From NCBI GenBank assembly GCA_023251555.1, contig JAHEYN010000003.1:1-64000 (forward strand): a stretch of 64,000 nucleotides of DNA. The letters are read 5' to 3'. Under the pieces are notes generated by a model, which saw only the letters and a list, made by a program, of their open reading frames with translations, did no database searches and was not told the origin of the DNA. This DNA is from Bacteroidota bacterium. Its GTDB lineage: Bacteria; Bacteroidota; Bacteroidia; AKYH767-A; JAHEYN01. Below, piece by piece: positions 17,075 through 25,858 of the stretch (position 1 is the first letter of the stretch; each line of letters opens with the position of its first letter). A program made the position numbers and the translations under genes.

Positions 17075-19645
17075 CTACTTCATGTAATTTTCCTGAAAAA
17101 AGGTGAGATACTCTGCTGAATTTTTCCGGCGGTAGAGTTTTGCATAATTACCTGCGGAGATGGTAAACTGCATGAGGGTTTCAGGCGCAAAAGCCCCGAA
17201 TACTTCATTACTTTCCCGTATGCCGTAGAAATAATCCATGGCCTGCTGCCGGTTTGAAAAATCCTTAACGGAAATAAGCTGGGTATTTTTGTCGAAGGTG
17301 AGATTTTCAATCAGCAGATCTGCAGTGCTGTAGTACTTCCCGTTGTAATCGGAGATTTTCACTTTCAGTTTGTTGAGGTCGGTTTTCTCATCTGTAATTA
17401 ATACCACATAAAAATGAGTGGTATCGGGGAGGAGGGAGAAGGGGTCGTTATTCCGGGAAGCAGAGTCGGGTTTGCCTGTGCTGCCTGAAGCAGCGATAAA
17501 CGCAAGGATCTCCTTCGCCTGGTCCCTGACGGGATCGGCAGGATAATCCCTCGTTACATCATTCAGTGCGGCCTCAAAATATTTTACATCCTTTGTTTTT
17601 CCTATGGAGAGTGCGCGGAGGTAGGCAAACTTGGGCATGAGTTCATTTCCGGGATAGAGGGAGTCGGCTGCGGATTTTCTGCGGATAACATCTTCATATT
17701 GCTTATCGCGAAAGGCGTTAAAAGTTTCTTCGTAGAAACTACGGGCTTTCTCTTTGTTTGACTGGGCGTCTTTGAAAGCCCCCGGGTTTTTTATCAGCAG
17801 GCTGTATTCGCTCCCCGGGTAATTATTCAGCAGTATGTTCTTGTAATGCTCAGCCTTGTCTGTTTGCCCAAGGCCGGAGTATATCCGGTAGAGCTGGTAA
17901 TAGCAGGGCAGCTTGTATTTATTATCGGGGAAACGTTTCAGCAGTTCTTCAATTGTCTTAGCCGCCTCCCGGTCATCATCGAGCTGTTCTTTATAGATAC
18001 CGCCTATGGCATAGTAGGCATCAATTATTTTCTGGTTGGACAAATCCACCTGTGCAGGGGAGGAGGGAATATTTTTCAGGTATTTTTGTTTATCTTTTAG
18101 TGCGTCGAGGGAGGTATCTTCCTGTGCTGCTGAAGTGCTTTCATCCATAGATTCCGCAATCACAGACTCTTTGTTGCTTCTTCTCCAGTTATCTTCGAGG
18201 GGGCGGTTTCCCCATTTCTTTACGAACTCCGTTAGGCCCATACTCACGGTATTGGGATTATAAAAATACCAGGCTCCTCCAAACTGGTTCAGGGGCTGAT
18301 TATTCTGGATCGGGGGTGTGCTTTTTGCTTTTTCTTCCGCTTCTCTCTTCTTCTGTTCCTGTTCGGATAAAGCTTTCTTAATGGCTTTGTCAATGGCTGC
18401 ATCTCTTTCCTTGGGGCTCATACCTGCTATTTTCTGCAGGCTATCTTCGGCTTCAATGATATTCAGATTTCTGACAAGGCTTCCGAGCACTGATTTGCGT
18501 TCGAGAATTGTTTCATAATCGGGATAATCTTTTGTGAGGAGGGAGGCAGCACTGTCGTAATAAGTTTCTGCCAACTTATACCGGTGTTGTTCAAAGCAGA
18601 TGTCTGCCAGTTCAAGGGATGAGAGGGCTTTCTGGTTGGTGTTGGTGATGCTGGACTGTATGGAAAGATTAAGATATTTTACGGCTTCTTCGGTATTTTT
18701 CTCCCTGCGGGCAAGGCCTGCGAGGGCATAGTATATCTGGTCAAGGTACTCTTTGTTCTTCTCATCTCTCCGCATTTTATCGAGCTCTTCCTTGATGGTT
18801 CTGCTGTCCTGCCCTTCCACGTCAAAAGAACGGGCCATGTTGATTTTTGCGTTGAAAGCCATCTCGTATGGCGGATTCATTTTGATGACCTGCTGGTAGT
18901 AAAAGGTAGACTTCCTGTGGTCGTTCTCGTACTGGTAAACCTGCGCGAGAATAAAGGTATAGCGTATCCTGTCGGATTTCTTCTTTGCAAACACTATAGC
19001 TTTGGTGAGGCAGTCTTCCGCTTTGATGTAATCTTTTTTCTGGAGATAGAAATCGGCTTGCACGGCAAAAAACGCTCCTTCCAGTTCCCCCGGGAATTTC
19101 TTGTCATTTTTCAGGAAGTCAATCAGGTTCTCTGCATCAAGCTGGTTTCCGAGGCGGGCATGCGTTTGTATCATCCATAGTATCGCCTGGTAGCGGATGG
19201 GGTCTTTTTTGTATTGGGAAGCGACGAACTGGAATGTTTCGAGGGCCTGGAATGTTTCATATTTATAGAACCGCGCTTTCCCGATCAGGAGCCAGCTGTC
19301 GTCAATCCACTTCACGGCACCCGGTATTTCGTTGCCGCTTTTTTCTTTGATGGTATGCCTTTCAATTACGAGGGAGAGCTTTTTGATTGCTTCATCCATC
19401 TGGGGGAATACCGATTTTGCTTTAGTCGCATCTGCATATTTAAAAACAGAAAGGATGCGGTCATATTTATCTTCATGAGCCTGTGCCAGCTTGTTTGCCC
19501 CGTCTTTAATTTTTTCTCTTGCATTAAAAAATCCGTTGTAATGCGAGGTGACATTATGGTAGCCGCGGGTTATAATGGTGTTTTTTTCTGTGGAGCAGGA
19601 TGATAAAACAATCCCTGCGGGAAGGCAGAGCAAAAGAAATTTCAT
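17075..19645 (-). CDS. sprE: T9SS lipoprotein SprE/PorW, TPR-rich
   Basis: 856 residues from ATG 19645 (an in-frame ATG at 19666 is an alternative). The N-terminus is a lipoprotein signal with lipobox LSSC (Cys at about residue 17), then NTIITRGYHNVTSHYNGFFNA, the opening typical of SprE (Flavobacterium) / PorW (Porphyromonas). Multiple TPR-like helices run from ~90 to 400 (ALETFQFVASQY, AEDCLTKAIVFA, AVKYLNLSIQSS, AETYYDSAASLL); a charged helix rich in Lys/Glu lies near 415-445; more TPR units at ~560-690. The family is a periplasmic T9SS component needed for secretion and gliding, so it serves the cargo genes around it. It is monocistronic here, convergent with the SBBP cargo. Confidence 0.85.
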   Translation of the reverse strand: MKFLLLCLPAGIVLSSCSTEKNTIITRGYHNVTSHYNGFFNAREKIKDGANKLAQAHEDKYDRILSVFKYADATKAKSVFPQMDEAIKKLSLVIERHTIKEKSGNEIPGAVKWIDDSWLLIGKARFYKYETFQALETFQFVASQYKKDPIRYQAILWMIQTHARLGNQLDAENLIDFLKNDKKFPGELEGAFFAVQADFYLQKKDYIKAEDCLTKAIVFAKKKSDRIRYTFILAQVYQYENDHRKSTFYYQQVIKMNPPYEMAFNAKINMARSFDVEGQDSRTIKEELDKMRRDEKNKEYLDQIYYALAGLARREKNTEEAVKYLNLSIQSSITNTNQKALSSLELADICFEQHRYKLAETYYDSAASLLTKDYPDYETILERKSVLGSLVRNLNIIEAEDSLQKIAGMSPKERDAAIDKAIKKALSEQEQKKREAEEKAKSTPPIQNNQPLNQFGGAWYFYNPNTVSMGLTEFVKKWGNRPLEDNWRRSNKESVIAESMDESTSAAQEDTSLDALKDKQKYLKNIPSSPAQVDLSNQKIIDAYYAIGGIYKEQLDDDREAAKTIEELLKRFPDNKYKLPCYYQLYRIYSGLGQTDKAEHYKNILLNNYPGSEYSLLIKNPGAFKDAQSNKEKARSFYEETFNAFRDKQYEDVIRRKSAADSLYPGNELMPKFAYLRALSIGKTKDVKYFEAALNDVTRDYPADPVRDQAKEILAFIAASGSTGKPDSASRNNDPFSLLPDTTHFYVVLITDEKTDLNKLKVKISDYNGKYYSTADLLIENLTFDKNTQLISVKDFSNRQQAMDYFYGIRESNEVFGAFAPETLMQFTISAGNYAKLYRRKNSAEYLTFFQENYMK

Positions 19646-19740
19646 ATAGCGCCTGTATACCAGCATAATACCTGCGGTGTTTCCAGAGAGGGAAGTTATA
19701 ACTGAAAATACATATAAATAGTATACAACTCAGTGTCTGT

Positions 19741-19748
19741 CAAAGGTA
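19741..19748 (-). promoter_or_regulatory. Candidate -7 box for sprE/porW
   Basis: The minus strand reads TACCTTTG (TAnnTTTG), 75-96 bp before the two possible starts of the SprE/PorW gene. The same octamer precedes typA and metG. Confidence 0.4.
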
Positions 19749-19793
19749 GTTATTTTTGAGACCGGGTGCGGACGGCAGTAAAAACCTTTCCGT

Positions 19794-19880
19794 TTAATCT
19801 GCCTTCGCGTTCCACCTTCGCGTTCCGCTACGGCGGACAAGAAGGTCCGGGGCTGGCTGAAGGATTAATACCAATTTATA
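19794..19880. repeat. Dispersed palindromic repeat, copy 1
   Basis: Matches the family consensus TTAATCCGCCTTCG, TTCCGCTACGGCGGACAAGA, GTCCGGGG and TTAATACCAATTTAT. This copy has an extra internal duplication of CTTCGCGTTCC and lacks the CTTGCTCCGG extension. The element contains hairpin-forming halves (CGGAC/GTCCG). Its ACCAATTTAT end overlaps the stop codon of typA (19876-19878), so the repeat sits in the typA 3' end and trailer. Confidence 0.8.
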
Positions 19881-21636
19881 TTTTTCTCATCCTGAGGCTT
19901 TTTGGGGTTATCTCAAGGTACTCATCATCCCTGATATACTCCATTGCTTCCTCGAGCGAGAAGCGGACTTTCGGTGTTATCTTCACGCTTTCATCTTTAC
20001 CGGATGCCCTCATGTTTGAAAGCTTTTTCCCTTTGGTAACATTTACTTCCAGGTCGTTATATCTTGAGTTTTCTCCCACTACCTGTCCTTTATAGACCTG
20101 TTCCCCTGGATCAATGAAGAAACGCCCCCTGTCCTGCAGCCTGTCAATGGCGTATGCGAGGGCCTGTGCTGTTTCCATGGACACGAGAGATCCGTTCTGC
20201 TGGAGGTCAATAGCTCCTTTGTGAGGCTCATAGGAGCGGAACCGGTGTGTCATGATGGCTTCGCCGGCGGTAGAAGTGAGAATGTTGCTCCTCAGCCCTA
20301 TCAATCCTCTTGAAGGAATATCGAATTCAAGGTGCATGAGATCGCTTTTAGGTTCCATCACGAGCAATTCTCCCTTGCGGTCGGAAACCAGTTCCACGAC
20401 CCGCCCTGTGTATTCCTGCGGGACATCAATCACGAGCGTTTCAAAAGGTTCGCAGGTAATGCCGTTTATTTCTTTGAGGATCACTTTTGGTTTCCCGACC
20501 TGGAACTCATAGCCTTCTCTTCGCATGGTTTCGATGAGAACGGAGAGATGCAGCACTCCTCTTCCGTACACGGTGAATTTGCTTTCGGTGTCAGTGTCTT
20601 CGACACGGAGAGCAAGGTTCCTTTCAGTTTCTTTATAGAGGCGTTCTCTCAGGTGGCGTGATGTTACGAACTTTCCTTCTTTTCCGAAGAAAGGCGAAGT
20701 GTTTATGGTAAAGAGCATGCTCATGGTAGGTTCGTCCACCTGGATTCTTTCCATAGCTTCGGGAGTATTGAGGTCGGTGATGGTATCCCCGATATCAAAA
20801 TCTTCGAGCCCCACTACGGCGCACAGGTCGCCGCTCCGGACTGCATTAACCTTTTCCCGGCTGAGGCCCACGAATACCAGGAGTTCTTTAATCCTTATTT
20901 TTGTTTGTATTCCTTCGCGCCGGCATAACAGGTAATCTTTGCCGGCATCAAGTACCCCGCGGTACACTCTGCCTATAGCGATACGTCCCACGAAGCTGGA
21001 GTAATCGAGCGTAGTGATTTGCATCTGCACGGGCCCTTCGTTGTCGGGGGCAGGGGGTATTACCTCAAGGATTGTATCGAGCAGAGGGACTATATTTTCG
21101 GTTCTTTGTTTCCAGTCTCTGCTCATCCATCCCTGCTTGGAGGAGCCGTAGATTGTCACAAAGTCCAGCTGGTCTTCCGTAGCACCGAGGTTAAACATCA
21201 GTTCAAAAACTTTTTCCTGCACCTCGTCGGGTTTGCAGTTTTCCTTATCTACCTTGTTAATAACTACAATAGGCTTAAGGCCGAGTTCCACAGCCTTATT
21301 CAGCACAAAGCGGGTTTGGGGCATAGGGCCTTCGAAAGCATCCACGAGAAGGAGTACACCGTCGGCCATTTTCAGGACACGCTCCACTTCTCCCCCGAAA
21401 TCGGCATGCCCGGGGGTGTCAATAATATTAATTTTAACTCCCTTGTAGTTAACCGAAACATTTTTGGCCAGGATGGTGATGCCCCTTTCTCTTTCGAGAT
21501 CGTTGTTATCGAGGATCAGTTCACCCATATCCTTGCGGGGATCGAGCGCTTCACACTCCTTGATGATTTTATCCACGAGGGTCGTTTTTCCGTGGTCCAC
21601 ATGGGCGATGATAGCGATATTACGGATGAGCTGCAT
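19876..21636 (-). CDS. typA: Ribosome-associated GTPase TypA/BipA
   Basis: 586 residues from ATG 21636, which gives the family N-terminus [20 protein letters not shown]; the open frame extends 29 codons further but that part is not family-like. GTPase motifs: AHVDHGKTT (P-loop), [12 protein letters not shown] (G3) and NKVDK (G4). Domain II follows near ~205-300 ([11 protein letters not shown]), then two alpha-beta domains ([30 protein letters not shown]) and the C-terminal domain ([16 protein letters not shown]). Binds the ribosome and supports growth under stress and 50S assembly. The final codons are encoded next to a dispersed repeat. A TACCTTTG box lies 25 bp upstream. Confidence 0.96.
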   Translation of the reverse strand: MQLIRNIAIIAHVDHGKTTLVDKIIKECEALDPRKDMGELILDNNDLERERGITILAKNVSVNYKGVKINIIDTPGHADFGGEVERVLKMADGVLLLVDAFEGPMPQTRFVLNKAVELGLKPIVVINKVDKENCKPDEVQEKVFELMFNLGATEDQLDFVTIYGSSKQGWMSRDWKQRTENIVPLLDTILEVIPPAPDNEGPVQMQITTLDYSSFVGRIAIGRVYRGVLDAGKDYLLCRREGIQTKIRIKELLVFVGLSREKVNAVRSGDLCAVVGLEDFDIGDTITDLNTPEAMERIQVDEPTMSMLFTINTSPFFGKEGKFVTSRHLRERLYKETERNLALRVEDTDTESKFTVYGRGVLHLSVLIETMRREGYEFQVGKPKVILKEINGITCEPFETLVIDVPQEYTGRVVELVSDRKGELLVMEPKSDLMHLEFDIPSRGLIGLRSNILTSTAGEAIMTHRFRSYEPHKGAIDLQQNGSLVSMETAQALAYAIDRLQDRGRFFIDPGEQVYKGQVVGENSRYNDLEVNVTKGKKLSNMRASGKDESVKITPKVRFSLEEAMEYIRDDEYLEITPKSLRMRKI

Positions 21637-21660
21637 AAGGTGTTTTTCAGAATGAGCCTG

Positions 21661-21668
21661 CAAAGGTA
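21661..21668 (-). promoter_or_regulatory. Candidate -7 box for typA
   Basis: The minus strand reads TACCTTTG, 25 bp before the typA ATG. This spacing is consistent with a short leader. Confidence 0.5.
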
Positions 21669-21858
21669 GAAATAGAAAGGGAAAGAAGATGCTTGCCCTT
21701 GCGTTGGCGGGATTTTGGAACATTCAATTGTCTGCCCCGCACTGGAACATTGGAGCCGGGTTTCGGTAACCCGATCAATTACTACGGGCTGAGAAAAATA
21801 AATGTGAAAGGGAAGGAGGGAGCGCACAAATGCATAATCATGTCAGGCAGCCGAAACT

Positions 21859-23001
21859 TTAAATAAGACTTTTGATTAGCCGATAAAAGACCTTATTCTT
21901 ATTAGCCAAATTAATGCTCATATTAATGGGCCATGTCTTTTCATTGATCATTCTTTGAACCAGGTATCTTTTTTGATGAGGTTTCCAGAGTTTATCATAA
22001 ACCATCTTATCGTATTGTTTCATAAATGAGGCCGAGAAATTATTCTCCTTAAAACATTTGGCAGCCTGCCACCCGGCATATCTGCCCGAAATTATTGCTT
22101 GTCCGATACCTTCTCCTGTGAGGGGATCTATCAATGAAGCAGCATCTCCGCAAAGCATAAAACGCTCTCCTGAAATAGTTACTTTACGCGAGCCCAAAGG
22201 AAGCCCATGCCCTTCTACAGGGCTGATTATTTCGGCATTTGCAAAACGCTCTTTTAATGCAGGTTCGCTTTCAATAATTTCTTTCATTTTGTCACGCAGG
22301 CTTAGTTTTCTTTTGGAAATGGAAGAAGATAACATCCCCAAGCCCACATTAGCCTGGTTATCGGGCAATGGAAATATCCAGAAATAACCAGGGAGAATAT
22401 TTTTAAGAAAATGCAATTCGAAAGTTTTATCCGGAATCCCTTTAACATTTTTATAATATGCACGCACTGCACCGGAATGGTGTTTCAGGTCGACTTTATT
22501 ATTACTTAGTTTTTTACTGATTATTCCATTTGCGCCATCACAGCCGATCACAAGCGATGCTTCCAATTCAAACCCATTGCCCTCAACTCTTACAACATGA
22601 TTTTTTACAGAGACATTTTGAATTGTTGAGTTAAGAAACACTTTTACATTCGGAAGTTTTGCAACCTGCTCAAACAAAAAATTATCAAAATGCAGCCGTT
22701 TGCTTATAAAACCATTTTCAGAACAAGGGAAATCAAGAAACTTTTCGTTGGGAGCAACTATGCGGATAGTATTGACAGTTTCTTTTTCAGCGAACCCCCC
22801 CAGTTCTTTTACCAGCAAAGGATTTATTGTATTTAACACCTTTGGAACATAATTAGCTACCGCATCTCCACATGTTTTGTCACGGGGGAAAACAGCTTTT
22901 TCTATTAAAGCAACTTTTAATCCTGAGTTTCCCAGAGCCAAGGCACAAGTACTGCCAGCCGGGCCGGCACCACAGATCAGGATGTCGAAGATTTCAGCCA
23001 T
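21859..23001 (-). CDS. Geranylgeranyl-reductase-family FAD-dependent oxidoreductase
   Basis: 380 residues. The N-terminus has the FAD dinucleotide-binding motif CGAGPAGSTCALAL and the family hallmark FPRDKTCGDAVANYV around residues 38-52. The second FAD motif is LCGDAASLIDPLTGEGIG near 270, followed by AIISGRYAGWQAAK. Members reduce isoprenoid double bonds (geranylgeranyl groups) or act as related flavin monooxygenases; the substrate is not readable here. Base composition is clearly more AT-rich than typA next to it, and it opens the AT-rich stretch running to about 32 kb. It stands alone on the minus strand with a TATCTTTG box upstream. Confidence 0.85.
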   Translation of the reverse strand: MAEIFDILICGAGPAGSTCALALGNSGLKVALIEKAVFPRDKTCGDAVANYVPKVLNTINPLLVKELGGFAEKETVNTIRIVAPNEKFLDFPCSENGFISKRLHFDNFLFEQVAKLPNVKVFLNSTIQNVSVKNHVVRVEGNGFELEASLVIGCDGANGIISKKLSNNKVDLKHHSGAVRAYYKNVKGIPDKTFELHFLKNILPGYFWIFPLPDNQANVGLGMLSSSISKRKLSLRDKMKEIIESEPALKERFANAEIISPVEGHGLPLGSRKVTISGERFMLCGDAASLIDPLTGEGIGQAIISGRYAGWQAAKCFKENNFSASFMKQYDKMVYDKLWKPHQKRYLVQRMINEKTWPINMSINLANKNKVFYRLIKSLI

Positions 23002-23057
23002 TAACTTTTATTGCCACTAACGTTTGGATTTAAATACACAAAACCGTAAAACCGCTG

Positions 23058-23065
23058 CAAAGATA
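23058..23065 (-). promoter_or_regulatory. Candidate -7 box for the flavoprotein gene
   Basis: The minus strand reads TATCTTTG (TAnnTTTG), 57 bp upstream of the ATG at 23001. Confidence 0.45.
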
Positions 23066-23123
23066 ATTTAAAGCATATATTTTTGAGATGGCTTCTAAAA
23101 ACCTGGCTGTGTAAAGAGATTTA

Positions 23124-23732
23124 TTATTCCTCTTTAATGTTAATACCATAAATCAACCAGAAAATCCAGATTGCAGTAATTGTAATTGCAATGACAAGAG
23201 GAACCCAGAAAGCAAGAATTGTACATATAGTATAAATTACCAGCACAAAAAGAGCATCCTTCTTCATTTTTCGCATTTGCAGGATAGTCTTTTCACCTCT
23301 CACCAGCTTACCTTTAAGAGCTGTCTGAGCCAGTAAAATCCATCCAATGCCCTGCAGTCCATTCATTGAACTATAAAGAACAACTGCCGGAGCTGCATGA
23401 TCTGTAAAAATATATTCACCCAGCAAGGCGGTTGGAAAAGGCAGAAAGACAATCGTGAGAAGCAAGAACCCATTAGCGTAAGCAAAAGGATGGGATGATG
23501 CCGTCACTGTTTTTAGTATAGCATGGTGATTAACCCATGTTATTAAAATAATTCCAAAACTTAAAAGAAAAGCAAAAACCGAAGGCAGCATATGTTTAAG
23601 TGCAATCCAAAGGTCTTGTGAAGTGGAAATTCGATCCATTGCAGGGATTCTGATGTCCAGGATCAATAAGGTGATAGCAATTGCAAAAACACCATCGCAA
23701 AATGCTTCGAGTCGTGAATTAGGGTTATGCAT
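23124..23732 (-). CDS. TMEM175/DUF1211-family membrane protein
   Basis: About 202 residues from ATG 23732; longer starts at 23756 and 23762 would overlap the upstream gene, and homologues begin close to the signature. The signature RLEAFCDGVFAIAITLLIL (normally R-x3-FSD; here Ser is Cys) identifies the bacterial TMEM175 family, tetrameric potassium channels with six helices per subunit. Further membrane segments: about 50-70 (LPSVFAFLLSFGIILITWV), 85-105, 115-140 and two near the C-terminus. The Ser-to-Cys change in FSD is a variation worth noting. Next to another small membrane protein gene (10-bp gap), probably cotranscribed. Confidence 0.8.
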   Translation of the reverse strand: MHNPNSRLEAFCDGVFAIAITLLILDIRIPAMDRISTSQDLWIALKHMLPSVFAFLLSFGIILITWVNHHAILKTVTASSHPFAYANGFLLLTIVFLPFPTALLGEYIFTDHAAPAVVLYSSMNGLQGIGWILLAQTALKGKLVRGEKTILQMRKMKKDALFVLVIYTICTILAFWVPLVIAITITAIWIFWLIYGINIKEE

Positions 23733-23742
23733 AATGATATTT

Positions 23743-24111
23743 CTATAGGATTCCATAGACACAATTTTTTATGAAGTGATAAGATTGTTTGCCTTTTGCT
23801 GAAAGCGATTCCGCATATCCTTTCCAATTAAGAGAAATGGCAATAAGGATGCAAACAATTAGGTCAATAATTCTCCATACAGTTTCGCGAAAATTAATGT
23901 CAACAAAAGGATTGAATAATATTGCAAGTGCTGAATAAACAAATACTCCAAATTTTCCTGTCGTCTTTTTGGAATTGTAAGCAAAATAGATTGATGAACT
24001 AAAGAGAAGCCAACGAAGAAAAGGAGAGTAGAAATGTTGTTCCGTCAACAGTCCGTAAATGAAAGTTACGATAACTGCAAGTTTTAATAGTCGTTCAAAA
24101 AGGTTGTTCAT
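23743..24111 (-). CDS. Small membrane protein, DUF6804-like
   Basis: 122 residues with three to four hydrophobic helices: ~8-25, ~33-48, ~55-70 (FGVFVYSALAILFNPFVDI) and ~78-95 (RIIDLIVCILIAISL). The pattern of a FNPFxxI stretch between helices and RxxWxxxD before the last helix resembles the DUF6804 family as I remember it; that is not verified. Function unknown. It lies just upstream of the TMEM175-like gene on the same strand and shares the AT-rich composition. Confidence 0.7.
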   Translation of the reverse strand: MNNLFERLLKLAVIVTFIYGLLTEQHFYSPFLRWLLFSSSIYFAYNSKKTTGKFGVFVYSALAILFNPFVDINFRETVWRIIDLIVCILIAISLNWKGYAESLSAKGKQSYHFIKNCVYGIL

Positions 24112-24336
24112 TGCTCGTCAGTTTGATGTTAGCACTGCCGCCATAGCATTGCCGCTAACAATTAATTATCGGCTACAAATATAACCCATAATAGCGTATA
24201 TCAAGCACATGTTGTGGAGTATCACGCAATATAGAGGTGGATATACGCGGGCTTAGATATCAAGCTTGTCGAGGGTATTTTATGTCAATCCCAAATATAA
24301 AAATAGCGAAACCGGAAAGTCCTTTTTTTACTCCTG
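24112..24336. other. Intergenic stretch with inverted repeats
   Basis: No gene seen. It contains a GTTAGC...GCTAAC pair near 24128-24160 and a perfect 9-bp inverted repeat (24194-24202 and 24240-24248; GCGTATATC/GATATACGC). It separates the two small membrane-protein genes from the 3' end of the dlt-like operon and could be a boundary or transcript end. Confidence 0.5.
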
Positions 24337-25848
24337 TCAGATGTTGTTATCTAAATACATTTCCAGCAACTTCATTTTATCAATTTTATGACTGTTGCCA
24401 TAAGGAAAGTTTTGCAGTACAAGAATTTCTGAAGGTATCATGTAAGCTGGTAATGCAGATTTCAGATGTTGAGTTATTTTTTCAGTCAAAGCAATTTTAC
24501 TTTCTGCTTCATTTTCAGGTTTAACGAAACTAATGATTCTCTTGACCTCTCCACCCCTTCTCAAGGGCACTGTAGCCACTTCGGCCACTAATTTGGTTTT
24601 TAAAAGTTGAGCATTTATATCTCCCAGCTCAATTCTATAACCATGCAATTTAACCTGTTCATCTTTTCTTCCCAAAAAATAAATTACATCATTTTTGTAA
24701 TAACCATAATCACCTGTTTTGAATGCACGTTCACCATTTATCAAAGTAAATTTTTCTATATTTAATTCAGGGTTATTGCAATAGCCAACAGAAACAAGAT
24801 CCCCGACAATCACAATTTCACCTTCATTATTCTCAGCGGTAGCATCAGGTTGAATTAAAATTTTACTTCCCAATTTAGGATACCCGATCGGCAAAGAGCG
24901 GCTAAATGCAATAATTTCAGGAGTGATTTCAATTTTGGCGGCATAAACTGTTGCTTCAGTTGGCCCGTAGGCATTCACTACTTTACAGCCAGGAAAAAGC
25001 TTCCAAAGTTGTTCTACAACATTTGGCATCAACACTTCGCCTGCAAAATAAAATGTGTTTAAAGAATGCAAATAATTTTTGTTAAAATCGGGATGCTTAA
25101 GATATTGATATGCAAAGCCTGGTGTTGAAACCCAGGTGTTGCAGTTGTATTTTTTGATGTTATTGAAAAACACATCAGCGTTGGCAGCCGTTGAATTATC
25201 CGTCAAAAGAAGTGTGCCACCAAACAATAATGCCGAACAATAATCAAATACTGACACATCAAAAATAAACGGTACCCGGTTAATTACAGCAATATTTTCA
25301 TCGAACTGATAATCTTTTGAGATCCAATCAGCAAATGATTGTAAAGACTTGTGTGTGATTTGAACTCCCTTTGGCTCGCCTGTGCTGCCGCTTGTGAAAA
25401 TGACATAAGCCAGTGGGTCAACTTCGCTGAAATAAATATTTATATACGCTGAAATGGTATTTGAAAATACAATTCCGTTTTCATCTATCACTGTTTTGAA
25501 AAGTGATTTTACCACTTCATTCTTTTCAAAATAAAAACAGGCTTGCGCTGAACTCGCTGACATTATTTTTTGAATTCTGTTAATCGGCATTACAGGGTCA
25601 ACAGGAATATAAGGCCGCCTGGTGATGAAGCAGGCTAAAATAGCGGGTAAAATATTCCCCTGTTTATGTCCGTAAATAATTACAGGGCTGCCTAATGGGA
25701 TGCTAGCATTTAAAATACAATCAATAAAAAAATCAGTTCGTTGCTTTAATTCATTCCATGTATAAGCTTTATCGGAGCCAATTACAGCCGTTTTATCCGG
25801 CCGGTAATTTTCATCTTCAAATTGGCATGTAAAAAAATTAAATTTCAT
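24337..25848 (-). CDS. dltA: DltA-like D-alanine (amino acid) adenylating enzyme
   Basis: 503 residues from ATG 25848 (the longer open frame would overlap dltB). Adenylate-forming motifs: P-loop-like IFTSGSTGEPKGVQITH (~155), YGPTEATVY (~290), TGDYGYYKNDVIYFLGR with DEQVKLHGYRIELGDIN (~365-395), and a C-terminal catalytic Lys in NSHKIDKMKLLE. It activates an amino acid, D-alanine in the classical system, with ATP and loads it on the carrier DltC. Last gene of the operon, 10 bp after dltB. Specificity for D-Ala rather than another amino acid is inferred from context only. AT-rich. Confidence 0.85.
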   Translation of the reverse strand: MKFNFFTCQFEDENYRPDKTAVIGSDKAYTWNELKQRTDFFIDCILNASIPLGSPVIIYGHKQGNILPAILACFITRRPYIPVDPVMPINRIQKIMSASSAQACFYFEKNEVVKSLFKTVIDENGIVFSNTISAYINIYFSEVDPLAYVIFTSGSTGEPKGVQITHKSLQSFADWISKDYQFDENIAVINRVPFIFDVSVFDYCSALLFGGTLLLTDNSTAANADVFFNNIKKYNCNTWVSTPGFAYQYLKHPDFNKNYLHSLNTFYFAGEVLMPNVVEQLWKLFPGCKVVNAYGPTEATVYAAKIEITPEIIAFSRSLPIGYPKLGSKILIQPDATAENNEGEIVIVGDLVSVGYCNNPELNIEKFTLINGERAFKTGDYGYYKNDVIYFLGRKDEQVKLHGYRIELGDINAQLLKTKLVAEVATVPLRRGGEVKRIISFVKPENEAESKIALTEKITQHLKSALPAYMIPSEILVLQNFPYGNSHKIDKMKLLEMYLDNNI

Positions 25849-25858
25849 TTTCAAAAAA

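Noticed and set aside
21757-21773. CGGGTT/AACCCG hairpin with a UUCG-like loop between typA and the flavoprotein gene
   Set aside because: No T-run on either strand, stem only 6 bp; insufficient for a terminator call.
24128-24160. Possible integron attC-like site (GTTAGC...GCTAAC)
   Set aside because: The motifs do not fit the RYYYAAC/GTTRRRY core and no integron integrase is in the window; kept only as a low-interest boundary observation.
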